A stretch of 64,000 nucleotides of DNA from Gliomastix tumulicola (lineage: Eukaryota > Ascomycota > Sordariomycetes > Hypocreales > Bionectriaceae). Where the stretch lies: positions 3,383,289 to 3,447,288 of the forward strand of contig BCHX01000003.1 in NCBI GenBank assembly GCA_001599755.1. Reading direction: 5' to 3'. The position numbers and the translations under genes are program-made. The notes under the pieces were generated by a model. That model worked only from the letters and a program-made list of their open reading frames with translations, was not told the DNA's origin and searched no databases. Of this stretch, positions 11,111 to 22,678 are shown one piece after another; the first letter of the stretch is position 1, and every line of letters starts with the position of its first letter.

Positions 11111-12248
11111 TCACCCCATCACCCACAACTCCACCCCGAGCACGCCAAACTTCTCCCCCTCGTCGCTCAGCGGCTCATTCCCAAACGTCTCGCACCGGGA
11201 GCTCCGCCCGGCGTCGAGCGAGTCGTCGAGCCAGAGCCCGTAGTGCCCGCCGCCGGAGCCGACGCTGAGGAAGCGCTGCTCGCAGTTGATGTAGAAGTCG
11301 TTGAGGCCGCTGTAGGGGAAGGCCTTGAAGCGGATCATGTCGCTGGGCGTCGGGGAGGGCGCGCTCGAGCGCGGGGTCGTCGGCGTCGGCGGCTGGAGCG
11401 TCGTGCTGCGGGTGAGGGAGGTGGTGTCGGCCGAGGGCGGCGGGGGCAGAGAAGCCAACGTCGAGGCGCGCCAGAGGAAGCACTCGCCGTTGCCAAAGTA
11501 CGACGGGTACGGATGGGGGTATTCAGAGAGGTATGCGCCAAAGGTCTGCTCAAGCAGAAAGTCAGTAACCAACCAATCAACCAACCAGCCTTCCCCTTCA
11601 AAGTTGTCATCGTCAATCAGAACTGAAGAAACTCACCGCGCCCTCCTGGTCCCTCACCACGAGCACGAACCCAGCCCGCATCCCCTGAAAGACCTGACAC
11701 TTCTGGTACAGCGTCGCGAGGCTGCTCCCGTCCTGCTCGAGGCTGTACACGAGCCGCCAGTCGTCAATGATGCGCAGCCGCTCGGGCACCATGGCGCGGA
11801 TCTCCTCGGCGACGGCGCCGCTGAGCAGGCGGGCCGAGGCGGGCGTGTCGTCGCGGTAGCCCTTGAGCACGAGCGGCTCGAGCGGCGGCGGGCGGAAGGG
11901 GCTCGCCGTGCGGTGCTTGACGGGGTTGAAGACGCCGTTGACGCCGTCGGAGGAGCCGCCGCCGCTGCTGCTGCTGTTGTTGTCTTCCGCGTTGTTGTCG
12001 CCGAAGAGCGCGCTGTTGACCTGTGCGGTGAACTGCGTCGTCTCCTCGCTCGAGAAGCGCCGGATGAGCCCCCACATGTTGGCGATGTAGCCCGTGCCCG
12101 CGATCTCGGTGCCGGCGGTGCTCGTCGTCGTCGTCGTCGTTGTCGTCGTCGACGAGTCTCCTCCTCCAAGGGTGGTCGGTGGTGGTTGCGTCTGGGCACC
12201 CGAGGACGGGAGAGGCTCAGGCGAATCGACGCGGGCACGATCAGTCAT
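11111..12248 (-). CDS. OXR1: TLDc-domain protein, oxidation resistance protein 1 family
   Basis: Two exons, 12248-11637 and 11545-11111 (348 aa), phase 0 intron. The TLDc domain occurs in OXR1, NCOA7 and TBC1D24; yeast Oxr1 acts on V-ATPase disassembly and oxidative-stress tolerance. Seen: a Pro/Ser/Thr-rich N-terminus with a run of nine threonines, GLIRRFSSEETT, then the TLDc hallmarks PLVLKGY, the RLRIIDDWRLVYSLEQDGSSLATLY core, FVLVVRDQEGA, TFGAYLSEYPHP, SYFGNGECFLWR, then FKAFPYSGLNDFYINC, FLSVGSGGGHYGLWLDD, CETFGNEPLS and the closing VLGVELWVMG. The C-terminal glycine-rich strand and GLWLD are diagnostic. Two low-complexity insertions (Asn/Ser/Gly rich, residues about 85-100, and Ser/Pro/Thr rich after FLWR) interrupt the domain. 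Confidence 0.93.
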
Positions 12249-13556
12249 GAATCTGCTGTAGCCCCCTCGCAGAGGACAAGGATCGTACGGCCAAGGGGAC
12301 TGTTGACCTTTTCCCTGAATAGGTGTAGTTGTCGAGCAGTACCTACTATAGTAGTAGTGGTACCAGGTACGGTATAGAAGAAGAAAGAGGACAAGGTTTC
12401 CAGGGTCGGTTCGGTTCTGCTAGCAAAGGCTCGCCTTACCCACCGCCAACCTCTAATAAAGCTGGTGGGAGGGAAGAGAAGGTTGATTCCGGAGCTGTAG
12501 ACAGGATGAGAGTCGAGAGGACTTGGCCAAGGGAAACCATCGAATAGGTTGCGGAGAGGATGTATATATATTTATAAAAAATACTGCACCGGTTGCCCAG
12601 TGGGGGAAGTTATGAATAATGGAATGATGGTTGTTGGGTTTGGAGGTGACAAGCTGGACGTCTGACGTATCATCTCATGCAGCGCAAATCCACCCACTCA
12701 CCCACTGGCTGATAAAGTCAGCGCTATCTGGCAGGTACCCAAGTACCTATCCATCCACTGCGCAGGGAAGTTGGAACCTTCCAGCCAGGCACAGAAGCTC
12801 CAGCTGCTTTCGGAACACGAAACCCCGTCAGACTCCGTCGGGCCAGTCTGGCCTTGATTAAGTACCTAAGTACTACCCGTGGACCTGAGAGACTGGCCAG
12901 ATGCTTAGGGTGAGCGATGATTATAATAGCAGACGACAGGTTTGCGGACGGATCAGACTCACGACGAATTTCCGTTCTCCCTTCACTCCCTAATGCACTG
13001 CTCGCTGGTTTGCCTGTTAGCGCCGGTTCCCGCGGGCAGACACACTGACACAGGCTCAGAGCCGTGGCCTCGACCCACGATCGGCGTCTTAGTGCTCTGT
13101 TAGCATCGATATGGGCAACAATACATTCGTGAGCTCTCTGAGACAGGAACAGTCATCGAAGGGATGTTGCATCAGGCACCTTAGTCACAGTGAAACCGAG
13201 CACCACCATCATACGTGCGTGTATGAATCAAGAAATTTAGTACTAATCGCAATAGATAGGGTGAGTGAGCATTTCGTTCATCTGCTTCCTCGTTTCATCT
13301 GGCCTCAAATCCAACACTTGCGCAACTCAACTCGCTTGCTGCATCTGCTAATCTCAAGGGCCAAATCCAGTTTGAAACCGGAGTACACTGTAAGTAAGTG
13401 CATGTGTGACTGACTTCAACATCACACCAAAGGTCTCGCCCAAGGGCGTCTGTGCTCTCGTTATCCCATGCATGTCTGTAGGCCGGCCAGCCGGCTGATC
13501 AACTGGCTCCGTGTGTGAGAAATCCCAGATCCTCCGTATCCTCCGCGCTGCCTGGT
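12249..13556. other. Spacer between the MAP kinase 3' end and the OXR1 start
   Basis: It includes the OXR1 promoter/leader (CTAC/GTAGT repeats near 12341-12358 and a TATATATATTT stretch near 12561-12571) and the 3' flank of the MAP kinase. No coding sequence is supported. Confidence 0.5.
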
Positions 13557-14834
13557 TCATCGCATAATCTCCTGGTATATGAGCTGCTTCAGCTGCTCCT
13601 TGCTCAGGGTATCCTTGTGCTTGTCAAAGTCGAAGAACTCCTCGGGGATCGGCGGCGCCGTGGGCTCGTCATCGGGGTCGTGGTAGGGCTCGAGGTAGGG
13701 ATGCTTGAGCGCCTCCTCGACCGTGATACGCTTGACGGGGTTGAAGGCGAGGAGCTTCTCCAGGAGGTCGAGGGCAAGGTCCGACGTCTTGGGGAACAGG
13801 GTGCGGAAAGGCACCTTCTTCTTGAAGGGAAGAGACCTTATGTATTCCCTAGCACGGCGAGACTTGATGCCGTAGTAGTCCTCCATGGTCGGCGTTCCAA
13901 GAACGTCGAGGATGAGAGTCAACTGATGATGATCTGGATGCACATGTCAGAATACATCTCCCGAGGCATAGTATCATTGGGGGTTGGCATCAACTCACAA
14001 TCCTTTCCGGGGAAGAGGGGCTTTCCACTGAGCATCTCGGCCAGAATGCAGCCCACCGACCACACATCAATGGCCTTTGTGTACTCCTTGAAGGTCAACA
14101 TGATCTCAGGAGCACGGTACCATCGCGTAGCCACGTATTCGGTCATGAAGCCCGAGTTATCCTCCTGCGAGGCAGCGGATCGAGCAAGGCCGAAGTCGCA
14201 GACCTTGAGATCGCAGTTGGCGTTGAGAAGCAGGTTGGAGGGCTTGAGATCGCGGTGGAGGACGTTGGCCGAGTGCATGGCCTTGAGGGCGCGGAGGGTC
14301 TGGTAGATGAAGTACTGGCAGTGGTCATCGGACAGATCCTGCGTGCGGATGACTCTGTGCATGTCCGTCTCCATCAATTCCTATGTTATGTCAATATCTA
14401 GTGTTTCTTCTCAGGCACAAGTCCAGGCCGTGGCCATGGGAGGGACGCACTTGGATGAGATAGACTTCATTGAAGCTGTCGTAGCCCCGGGGGCGCTGGA
14501 TGTCAAGGATGGAGATGATGTTCTCATGGTTGAAGTAGCGCAGGAGCTTCATCTCTCGGAGGGTTCGAAGGCAGAACATGGAGTGGTCGAAGGGGGTGAT
14601 CTTCTTGATGGCGACCTTTTGGCTGGAAGGCTTGTGAATCGCAGAGCTGAACGGGCCTGGGTTAGCGATAATACTTCCACAAAGTAAGTCACACAAAGAA
14701 CGAGGAAGCAAGGCTTACCAGACGACACCGTAGGCACCCTCACCGACGACATCCTGAATGTCATACTGCTCGCTGACATTGAAGGAGATCTTGCGGGAGT
14801 TGGCCGCGTTGTTGGGGGGCGCAGCGCGAGACAT
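13557..14834 (-). CDS. PMK1: Fus3/Kss1-type mitogen-activated protein kinase (Pmk1/Mak2 subgroup)
   Basis: Four exons: 14834-14719, 14646-14451, 14380-13999 and 13933-13557 (356 aa, the usual length). This is the terminal kinase of the pheromone/filamentation cascade, which in filamentous ascomycetes controls hyphal fusion, sexual development and, in pathogens, appressorium formation. Seen: Gly loop GEGAYGVV, catalytic lysine VAIKK (Lys53), the LHRDLKPSN loop (Asp148), DFG (166-168), activation motif TEY (Thr184, Glu185, Tyr186) followed by VATRWYRAPE, the MAPK insert and FNPVKRITVEEAL, then the common-docking acidic patch (YHDPDDEP) and the C-terminal KQLIYQEIM. Donors GTAAGC, GTGCGT and GTGAGT all restore the highly conserved kinase sequence. 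The gene symbol is the Magnaporthe name. The leader may extend about 500 nt without an ATG and contains two undetermined bases. Confidence 0.98.
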
Positions 14835-16835
14835 GGCTGCTCTCTATTCGAACGAGAGAGAGAAGTGTCTGATGCTGATGCTGATGATGCTCGGGCGAGA
14901 GCACTTGGCGTCGAGAGGTCGCAGGTCAGGAACACTCCAGCTCGTGAGGCAAGCAGCTGAAGGGGAGTTTTCCTCTGATCTTATTAGGTCGCCTGTCGGT
15001 GGGGGAGATCAGCTCTTTTGGCGGGAGAGGGGGGGGGGGGGNGNGGCCCGATCGCCACACGTCTCTGGTTAGTGGAGAGAGAGAGTGTGTGTGTGTGATG
15101 GTCTAGAGCGTTGCGCTGCGCAGGGAGGAAACGTTCAGGTTAGCCTGACACCTGCTCGGGCCTGGAGAATGAAGGACGACCGAGTGTTTGCGAAAAAGTC
15201 GGGGAACAGTTCACCAGACGTGGATGGCAGGTCGGTCGGCTGGCTGGCTGCAGGAGGTGAGGGGCAGGGGCAGCCAGAAGCAGGGAAGCGTGCAGGCAGG
15301 GGGAGGGAAGTACGGATGGGATGCACGCGCACCACGAGAACATGCAGCTTGCTTGGAGGGGTAATAACGGCAGTACGGTCAGCAGCAACGGGATGTTTTT
15401 GCCACCTCGCATACGTGCCCTGGCGGTCCAGAATCCAGAAAAAAAGAGTCATCACATACCTGCGATCCGAATCCAAATTGAAGGCCGAGCTGTTGATAGG
15501 CACAAAGCAGATGGGAAAGGGAAGAAGCAGACGGGAAACATGGAGCTGCTCGATGAGACGAGAAGTCGGAGCAGGCGAAAGAAAGGACGGGACGGACAGC
15601 TCCTGATTCTGCCCCGCTCTGCTCCTCTGTCTGCCCGGGCAGGTACATACCTTACCTAACAAACTGCCAACACAATCAAGTACTCCTATGTAGTACTAGT
15701 AGTACTGTAGTACTAAGAGTCAGGCACTGGCAGGTACCCAGAGCCTAACGCCCCTAAAGCCCTGCCTAGAGGCCCTTTGAGAAACTGGGGCCGCCGCTTA
15801 CTAGCAGTTAGTGCGCTGCTGGCTTGTCTCCGAAGTCCGCACACCCACCAATCACCACTGGCAGCCTTCGTATTGGGGGAATTGGAAACACTGCCAAAGC
15901 GCTGCCGCAGGCCCAAAATCCTCAAACCGGCTGCAGCACGCCGGCCTCAGAGCAAAATCCAGGGCCCGCCCGCCTCATCATCGTCTCAGCCTTGCCAGCC
16001 CCCCTTGGCCCTGTCCTCTTCTCAGGTTCCCACTTAGCACCTGAAATCCCATGTTTTGAAACTCCCCGTCGCCCATGATGATGTTAGTTTCACCCGTCGA
16101 TTAATATACGTATCCGTAGAGGAACCTTGTTCGGGAGCGTGATGGTAAAAACTCCGGCGCGTATCCGCCCGTCCTCATTGGCCGCCTCACAACCTGACCT
16201 GTCAACCCGCCTACGTTACGTGTGCTACACCACCAACAAAACCCACCACGGGCTCCGGTATATTCCAACATCGCAGGCGCCTATTCGTGCTGTTCCCGGA
16301 GTGCGTGACATTCACCAAGGACGCGCGCAGCCAACCAGAGCAGCGACGCCGGGTCACACCAAGTACCGAAAGCCGGACGGCTCAAAATAGCAATAAGTAC
16401 TACTAGTAGGTAGCTTTGTTCGTCACATGTCTATTACCTCTTCGACCGATATGAAGAAAACGGAGGGAGAGAAACAAAAATAGAAAAATCACACAGAATA
16501 CCTTACCGGTCCAACACTGGCAGGGTTGCCCACGGCAAAACGAAGAAACACGAGCCTTGCTTGAACAAGGTCTAGAGCCCGTCCTAGACACACTGAGATC
16601 CCGTCCCATGCCCTCCATGCCTGCTATACATCATCATACCCTTCTCCTTTTTGACTCCCATTCACAAGTACTCCCCGCCGTTGTGCGAAATGTGTGTATG
16701 TTCTCTATGCAAGGAAGACGCCCGAAAGTAATCACGACCATCCGCATTACCGCTGCAGTAAATCAGGTTCTCTACTGAACAACCTTTGGGAAACCGTCAG
16801 CGCTGTCATTATCAGCAGGGAGGACCTCACCACGC
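14835..16835. other. MAP kinase leader/promoter and SEC24 3' flank
   Basis: Read in the kinase direction, there is no ATG between the start at 14834 and about 15340, so a leader of up to 500 nt is possible. Purine/pyrimidine repeats (GA then GT units near 15074-15098) and a G run with two Ns (15028-15046) lie in it. Near 15690-15715 there is a run of CTAGTAGTACTGTAG-like short repeats. No gene is supported. Confidence 0.5.
15028..15046. repeat. G homopolymer with two undetermined bases
   Basis: A G run (from about 15031) is interrupted by N at 15042 and 15044. This looks like a sequencing or assembly uncertainty in a homopolymer; it lies in the probable 5' leader of the MAP kinase gene, not in a coding exon. 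Confidence 0.9.
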
Positions 16836-19738
16836 CTAACTCACCTTCTCCCTCAGCGTTCCAAGCCACTGGGCGGCACTGACACCTTGGTCAGCCCTGT
16901 CCTCAATCAGCAGCGTGTGCGCCCACAGCCTCAAGCTCGGCTCTCCGTCTTCCTTGACGATATACAGATGAGGCACAGTGACGCTGCCCACGCCCAGAGA
17001 CTTGTGATCCCGGCTCTTCTGAACGACGGCCCGGACACGGTCGTTGAAGTCACCCTCGAGCTCCGGAATCCTCCCCTTGCCCACCGGCACGTCCTTCCTA
17101 TCCTCGACGCCGAACACGTCAGCAACAAGCTGAGGAACTGCGTCGCGACCGATCCACAGGAATTGCGTCTGCCCGTCGTCGATGAGATACAGGCCATACG
17201 ACACGAAGCGCTCAGAGGAGAGGTTCAGGACAGGCGGCAGCACGATATGGCCAGTTTCCGGATCAGGCGTACCGGCGTTGTCGGGCATATCGTGAAGCGA
17301 GTACAGCCGTGGGTAGATGTAACGCGTGAGAAGGGGTGCCGGTAGTGTCGAGAGGAGGCAGAGGGCTGCGGAGCGGATGTCCGAGGGGATCTGAGCCGAC
17401 TTTCGCAGACCAACATGCTTCATCAAACCCAGGAAAAGGAGAGGCAGCGCCCTGAGGTTGGCGGGGAACTGAAGGCCGCCACCCATGCTCCCGCCGGCCA
17501 ACTCCTTCTTGAAAACCTGTAATAGCTCGGTGATCTTGGTCTGCAGAGCATCCCTGGCGGCGTCTAAGCCGTTACCAAGAGCGCGCTCGACGGCCTTGTG
17601 ACTGAAGTAGGTGGTGATGGCAATCTGATCAGCGGATGCGTACACATCCGAGAGACTTGTGGCTGTTGGCAGGGCCAGAGTCATAACCCTGATTCTGCGT
17701 TCGCCGTTGCATGTGGTGTGCAGCACAGCGGCTTGCAGACAGATGTATGGCTTCGTAAGGTTCTCGTCGATGGCAACCTCGACAACATACGTCTGGTCTC
17801 GAGGGAACGCCGGGAAAGCACAGAGATCCGAACTACGGTTAAAGAAGTTTCCGTAGAATGCGTTCATCCTCAGGCCACTGGTACCACGGACACGGAGCAC
17901 GGCCTCCAGGCCAATCTCCGAGGAGAGAAAGTCGCTGAATTCAGACGCGAACTTCAGTGCATCTTCTGGGCGCGAAGCATGCCAGCCGGGGTAGTACCAG
18001 GTCTGACCACCAGTGTATCTCGGCAGGTTGCTCAGAGAAGCCACGTCCTGATACTGTGACGAGAAGAGGAACATATCGATGGACACCTGGTTCTTGGAGC
18101 ACTCTACCGCAAAGCTCTTGTAGAAGCTGTTACCGGTTTGCAGAAGAGTACCCTCCTTGGACGTTCCCAGCAGCTTCTTATCCTCCCTCATGTCGAGCTT
18201 GCCCACGCCAATGTTGGGAAGCGAGGCCGTAAGAACTACAATCTTCCCGCCGAGTGCGGAAATGAGCTTATGACCAGCGCGCAGGGCGGAACCCATGCAG
18301 GATTCGTTGCTTTGGCTGTTCTGGAACATCTCGGGAAGCTTCTGCAGGAACTTCTCGACGCTCTGGCGGCTCTCGGAGAGGGGTACTAGGAGATCGTGCG
18401 GAACGGGGAGGAAAGGCTCGTCCAGATCGCTAACGACAAGCTGGCTAGTCTCGGCGTTCTCGTCGGTATCCTTAGGGATCGAAAAGTAATGGAGGCTGGA
18501 ATCCACACCGAGGAATCCAAGGCGCGTGCGGCGGTCCGCATTCGGTATCCTGTTAAGACTATCCAGAATGGTGCGGGCGCTCGTGGCCAGCAGGCCAGCC
18601 GAGATGGCCGGGTAGCTAACGTCGAAGAGGAATAGGTAAACCAGGGGCTGAGGCGGCCTAACCATGTACTCCTGAGGCGCCACAAACTCAACAACGGCGT
18701 GGTTGAGCTCGGCACGCTGCCAGCGGTCGACGCTTGCCTGCGCTGCGGCATCCCAGTCGAATGCCTGGGGCACATCGTTGCTCAGGTTGCACATGTTGCA
18801 CCTCCATCGATGGCCGTGGTCCAGGAACGTGACATACGGGTTGATATAGGTACGGCAACGGCGGCATCGAGAGATAACCTGGTCCTGGACAACAGGAACA
18901 TTATCGTCGTCGTCGTGGAGCGCGCCGTAGGGCTGGATAACCAGGGCGAAAGGAAGCTTCGACTTCTTCAGGACGGAGTGAGTGCTCGGGACAGCATTGA
19001 GGGTCGAACGGACGTATCGTGGGGGGCAGTTGGCGTCAGGAGACGGAGTAACACTTGACTGAGATCAGAACGCCAGGTTAGTTTATATATCTCAGCAGCC
19101 CGCGATGCCAGCAGCATCAGGTGGTAACAACTCACGTTGGGGGGCAGGTTGATGGGTGGGGGCGGAAGATCCAGCTCGGAAGCGTTGAAGGGCTGGTTCA
19201 GAAGGTCGGTAGGGTAGAGCTGGTTCATAACCGCGCGAGGCTGCTGCGCTCCCGTCGCCGCCTGCTGCTGAGGCTGCCCTCCGATCTGCATACCGCCCAT
19301 GCCCTGGGTGATCCCAGACACGCCGCCCGGCGCCGCGCCGGGGGCCGCTCCTGCTGGCGCCGGGTAACCCTGATCGGGAGCCTGATACCCGTACTGAGGC
19401 TGCGGCGGCTGTGCCTGCTGCTGGGGAGCTGGGTAGCCTTGCTGCGGGGCGGCCGGATAGGCCTGCTGAGGGTAGCCCTGGGCAGCAGGCTGCTGCTGAG
19501 GCTCGGGCTGCTGCTGGCCGAACTGGGCGCCATACTGCGGCGGGACACCTCCCGGCGTCTGCCCGCCTACGCCAGCATTGGCGCCGGAGCCGACATCGAA
19601 GGCGCCGGCGGCGTAGCCTCTCTTCTTCTTCTTCCCACCGGCTGCGACATGCGGATCGGCGCCGCCAGCCTGCGGCTGCTGCTCATCGTAGTGCTGGTCG
19701 GGGTACTGGCCGTAGCCCTCGCCGGGGGGAGCCGACAT
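16836..19738 (-). CDS. SEC24: COPII coat subunit SEC24
   Basis: Two exons, 19738-19136 and 19058-16836 (941 aa), phase 0 intron. Sec24 is the cargo-adaptor half of the Sec23/Sec24 inner COPII coat on ER exit sites. Seen: a Pro/Gln/Gly-rich disordered N-terminus of about 180 residues with GYP/PQQ repeats, LYPTDLLNQPFNASELDLPPPP, NCPPRYVRSTLNAVP, the zinc finger CRRC...WRCNMC, the trunk domain (PLVYLFLFDVS, LGFLGVDSSLHYF, GGKIVVLTASLPNIG), beta-barrel, helical domain and C-terminal gelsolin-like domain (FLWIGRDAVPQL, PHLYIVKEDGEPSLRLW). The final AAQWLGTLREKVS is family-typical. The start MSAPPGEGYGQY fits orthologues, and no ATG is present in the 480 nt upstream on this strand. Confidence 0.97.
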
Positions 19739-21660
19739 GGCGAGAAGATGAGTGTGGGAGCTGGACGAGATGCAATGCGGTGTTGCGGGTGGTAGTTTTC
19801 GAGGGAGGCGAGGGCCCGGTCGTTGTTTTGTGGGAGACGGAAGGGAGGGTGGCGCGTGTCCAGGAGATGGAAAGATGCCACGTATGAGGATCAAGGCCTG
19901 TTATTGTTGACCCTGAGAGATTTGCGATGGAAGTATGTAAAGGCGAAAGTCGAGCTACCTTGGAGCAAGGTAGAGGGGGGGGTGGTCGAGCTTGATGTTG
20001 GAGCTGGAACAGGAGGAAGCTGTCGAGGCTGGACTTTCCCGAAGCAACGGCTCAATGTCAAGTCTGGCCTTTCCGTCACCGCCCCGGTGGGAAAGGAGGG
20101 GTGCTAAATGTTAGTGACTACTTGTCCCACCGGAGGATTTGCGTAATGGACAAGGTAGCTATTATCCCTGCCGCAAGCACTGTGCCGGACACCTCCCCAG
20201 GCGACAGGGCAACAGTGCGAGTCATCTGGTTGCCTGGAGGCCAGCTTTGACTCAATCTCGACCACCTAGGCGTATGTGGTCACAACACGATGTGCAATCT
20301 AGATATCGAATTCCCATGTGGCCTCCTGAAAGCTTCCTGCGGCCAGATATTGCAACGCTGATCTCCCACCACTCTCGCTTCAGGGTAGGCAGACGTCGAA
20401 GACTTGCGCTGAACACGGAAGAGTTGATCCCCCGAGTCCGCACCCACGATCTGGTTGGTGAAGATCGTCGAGCTGGAACCTGCAGAGCAGCCGGGATTTC
20501 CTTTACTGGCGTAAATCATACACAATAGTCGAGCGACCTGCATTGGCGAATCACCTCAATATCAGTCCAGGACAGTCACAGGCACTTTGACGCTCACAGG
20601 GCGCATGTCGCAGGCTGACATGCATATACTGGAAGCAACCTCGAGGCAGTAAACCAGGGACACGAGCCCCCTGTCACATGTGTCGCCCACACGCTCACCT
20701 GTGTACACTTTTGCCGCATTGCCCAAGACAAAAGTTGAAGCATGACGGGTAACGTGCATCGCACAGCATCGCTCTCAAGAGGCAGCCAACACCTTCTCAA
20801 ACAAAGGGGAACAGTACAGTCTCGGTGCAGAGAGCTGATCTTCATTCATCGCCACCCACCAACCCCACCAAGCTGCTGCTCCCGCCGATGCTGCTCCTGC
20901 AAGTAATTAATAAGTGACACCACCCTCCATCGACGCACGCAACGCCCAGAGAGACGTACGTAAGTCAGCTCCTCAGCTGAAAAAAAAAAGAGATGATACC
21001 CTCCCGTTGTGAAACAAAGTAAAACAAAAGCCAAGGGGGGCGAGCATGAAATTATAAAGTCATCAACCATGACCTTCTACTCTCGGCGACCTTTACGTAT
21101 GCTTATTCCTCGTCGCTCTGCTTGAACCAGTGAAACACATGTGACGATCTCACATGCCGTCTTTTCCTGAAGCCGCTCCCACCTGGTATTATAAAAAGAA
21201 CTGGACCAGGACCCTGGGTTCAGCTCTTGTTAGTGGTACCGAGATTCATATTCCAGGGTATTTCCAGTTTCCCCACTAACCCTGTCATCATCTTTCGCTC
21301 ATCCCTCTTCTCGTTCATTTACTTTCTTTTTTCCCTCTCGCGCTGCCGCTTACTCTATATTCGTCGCAGACCTAGGTCTTTTGATTTGCTCGCTCTCTCT
21401 CAAGTCACTCTGGTATTCCAGTAACTTCGCGAGGCAACCAACGGGACTCCAACAGTTGAGTTGATCGATCCAACGCCGAGGATCGCAAATATCCCACTGT
21501 CACCGCCGACGAACGCAACCCTACGCGCGTCCAGTCGCATTCGCCCTCACTCCCCCACGAGCCAATCGCCCGACGCGAAACTCACACGAGAACGCAGTCC
21601 TGGGGGCCAGAATCCAAAGTCCAAATCACATATCTTCTAAAAATCACCCCAAAGTTCACA
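19739..21660. other. Divergent promoter region, SEC24 / small membrane protein
   Basis: It is free of minus-strand ATG for 483 nt before SEC24 and free of plus-strand ATG for 504 nt before the gene at 21661. The latter side has a TATA box (21188-21195) and a long CT-rich leader. No gene is seen between. Confidence 0.55.
21188..21195 (+). promoter_or_regulatory. TATA box for the small membrane protein gene
   Basis: TATTATAAAA lies about 470 nt before the ATG at 21661. From about 21157 to the ATG there is no other ATG, and the sequence is CT-rich from about 21290 to 21420, as expected for a long fungal leader starting around 21220. Confidence 0.45.
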
Positions 21661-22098
21661 ATGGCGTGGGGTCAATCATCCGAACCCTCGACGATCAGGT
21701 GGGGTGATTCCAGCTACAGGTGCTGCTGCTGGGACAGCTCTCTGCTTTCTGAATAGCGACGAGAGCAAATGCTGAGCAGCGCACCTACATTGAAGAGGGG
21801 ACTGATCTCGGGCTAACAACTCACCAGCAAAATCCTCCCCCTCATCGTCCTCCTCACCGTCGTCTCCGTCGCAGGCTGGGTCGGCTACAACATCTACCTC
21901 TCCGCCTGCGATATCCGCGCCTCGGCCAAGTCGAGCATGTCCAAGAAGAACGTCGTCTTCACCCGCGACGGCGTCAAGGTCGGCGTCCGCCACATCGAGG
22001 ACGAGAAGTATCTCGACAAGACCCAGCGCTGGGTTGTCAAGGCCTGGAACATGGGCGAGTCCACCGAGGATCCGTCCACCCTCAAGAAGCAAGCGTGA
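21661..22098 (+). CDS. Small single-pass membrane protein of unknown function
   Basis: Two exons, 21661-21698 and 21828-22098 (102 aa), intron phase 2 with a GGCTAACAAC branch point and CAG acceptor (donor GTGGGG is weak). I do not recognise the family. The N-terminal 12 residues (MAWGQSSEPSTI) precede one clear hydrophobic segment (LPLIVLLTVVSVAGWVGYNI, about residues 16-35), followed by a hydrophilic tail with FTRDGVKVGVRHI and a trailing KAWNMGESTEDPSTLKKQA. The tail looks folded: regular charged/hydrophobic alternation and no low complexity. A type III or signal-anchor topology with the tail in the lumen or cytosol cannot be decided. A clear TATA box, a long ATG-free leader and conserved-looking codon use argue that it is real. 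It converges on the Zn2Cys6 gene with 580 bp between stops. Confidence 0.75.
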
Positions 22099-22678
22099 TG
22101 TTGCAACTTGGGAGGGGAAACAGGCACGATGCTATCGAACGATGGGGCGAGAAAAGTTGTTGGTTTCAAAGGGTAAGGAACGCAGGGAGGGAGGGAGGGA
22201 GGGAGGGAGGAAGAATATATTGTGAGAAGAGCTGGTCTACTTTCAAGGACAAGCTGCTGCGCGGCTGCTGCTTACCGTACCTGACATGCATCATTTCACG
22301 GTGCATACGATTCTGATGATTACGCGGCTACGAACGTTCTCGCTCGAGATTGAACACTGTTCAAATTGATTGACTATTGCAATGGACCTTATTTCCCTTG
22401 CCTGCCTGGCCGATACAATTTCCCTTGTCCATCCATGCCAGTGGCGCCCATTATAACAGTTGATGGCCCGGTACCTATCCCGATTTCCCAGGCGGCCTCA
22501 AAGCCGGCAAATGTGCCTCATCTACTCCATCCATCCCCTCAAATCATATCTCATTCTCAGGTTGACATCCGACAACGGTGCAAGACAAGCCCAAAGCAGA
22601 AATCGCCGAAATCTGACAAACCCAGGTGTTCTCTGGGACCGACAACCCACTTCAATGGTAGCCACAGGCTTCAGGTGC
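22099..22678. other. Convergent 3' spacer with GGGA repeat
   Basis: Holds the 3' ends of the small membrane protein and the Zn2Cys6 gene. A (GGGA)n tract at 22184-22210 is the only notable element. Confidence 0.55.
22184..22210 (+). repeat. (GGGA)n microsatellite, G-quadruplex-capable
   Basis: At least six GGG blocks spaced by one base, in the probable 3' UTR of the small membrane protein gene; the RNA would carry the G-rich strand. Confidence 0.8.

Noticed and set aside
11325..12377. 350-codon plus-strand frame, Arg/Ala/Val-rich
   Set aside because: Antisense to the TLDc gene over both exons and its intron; no family similarity.
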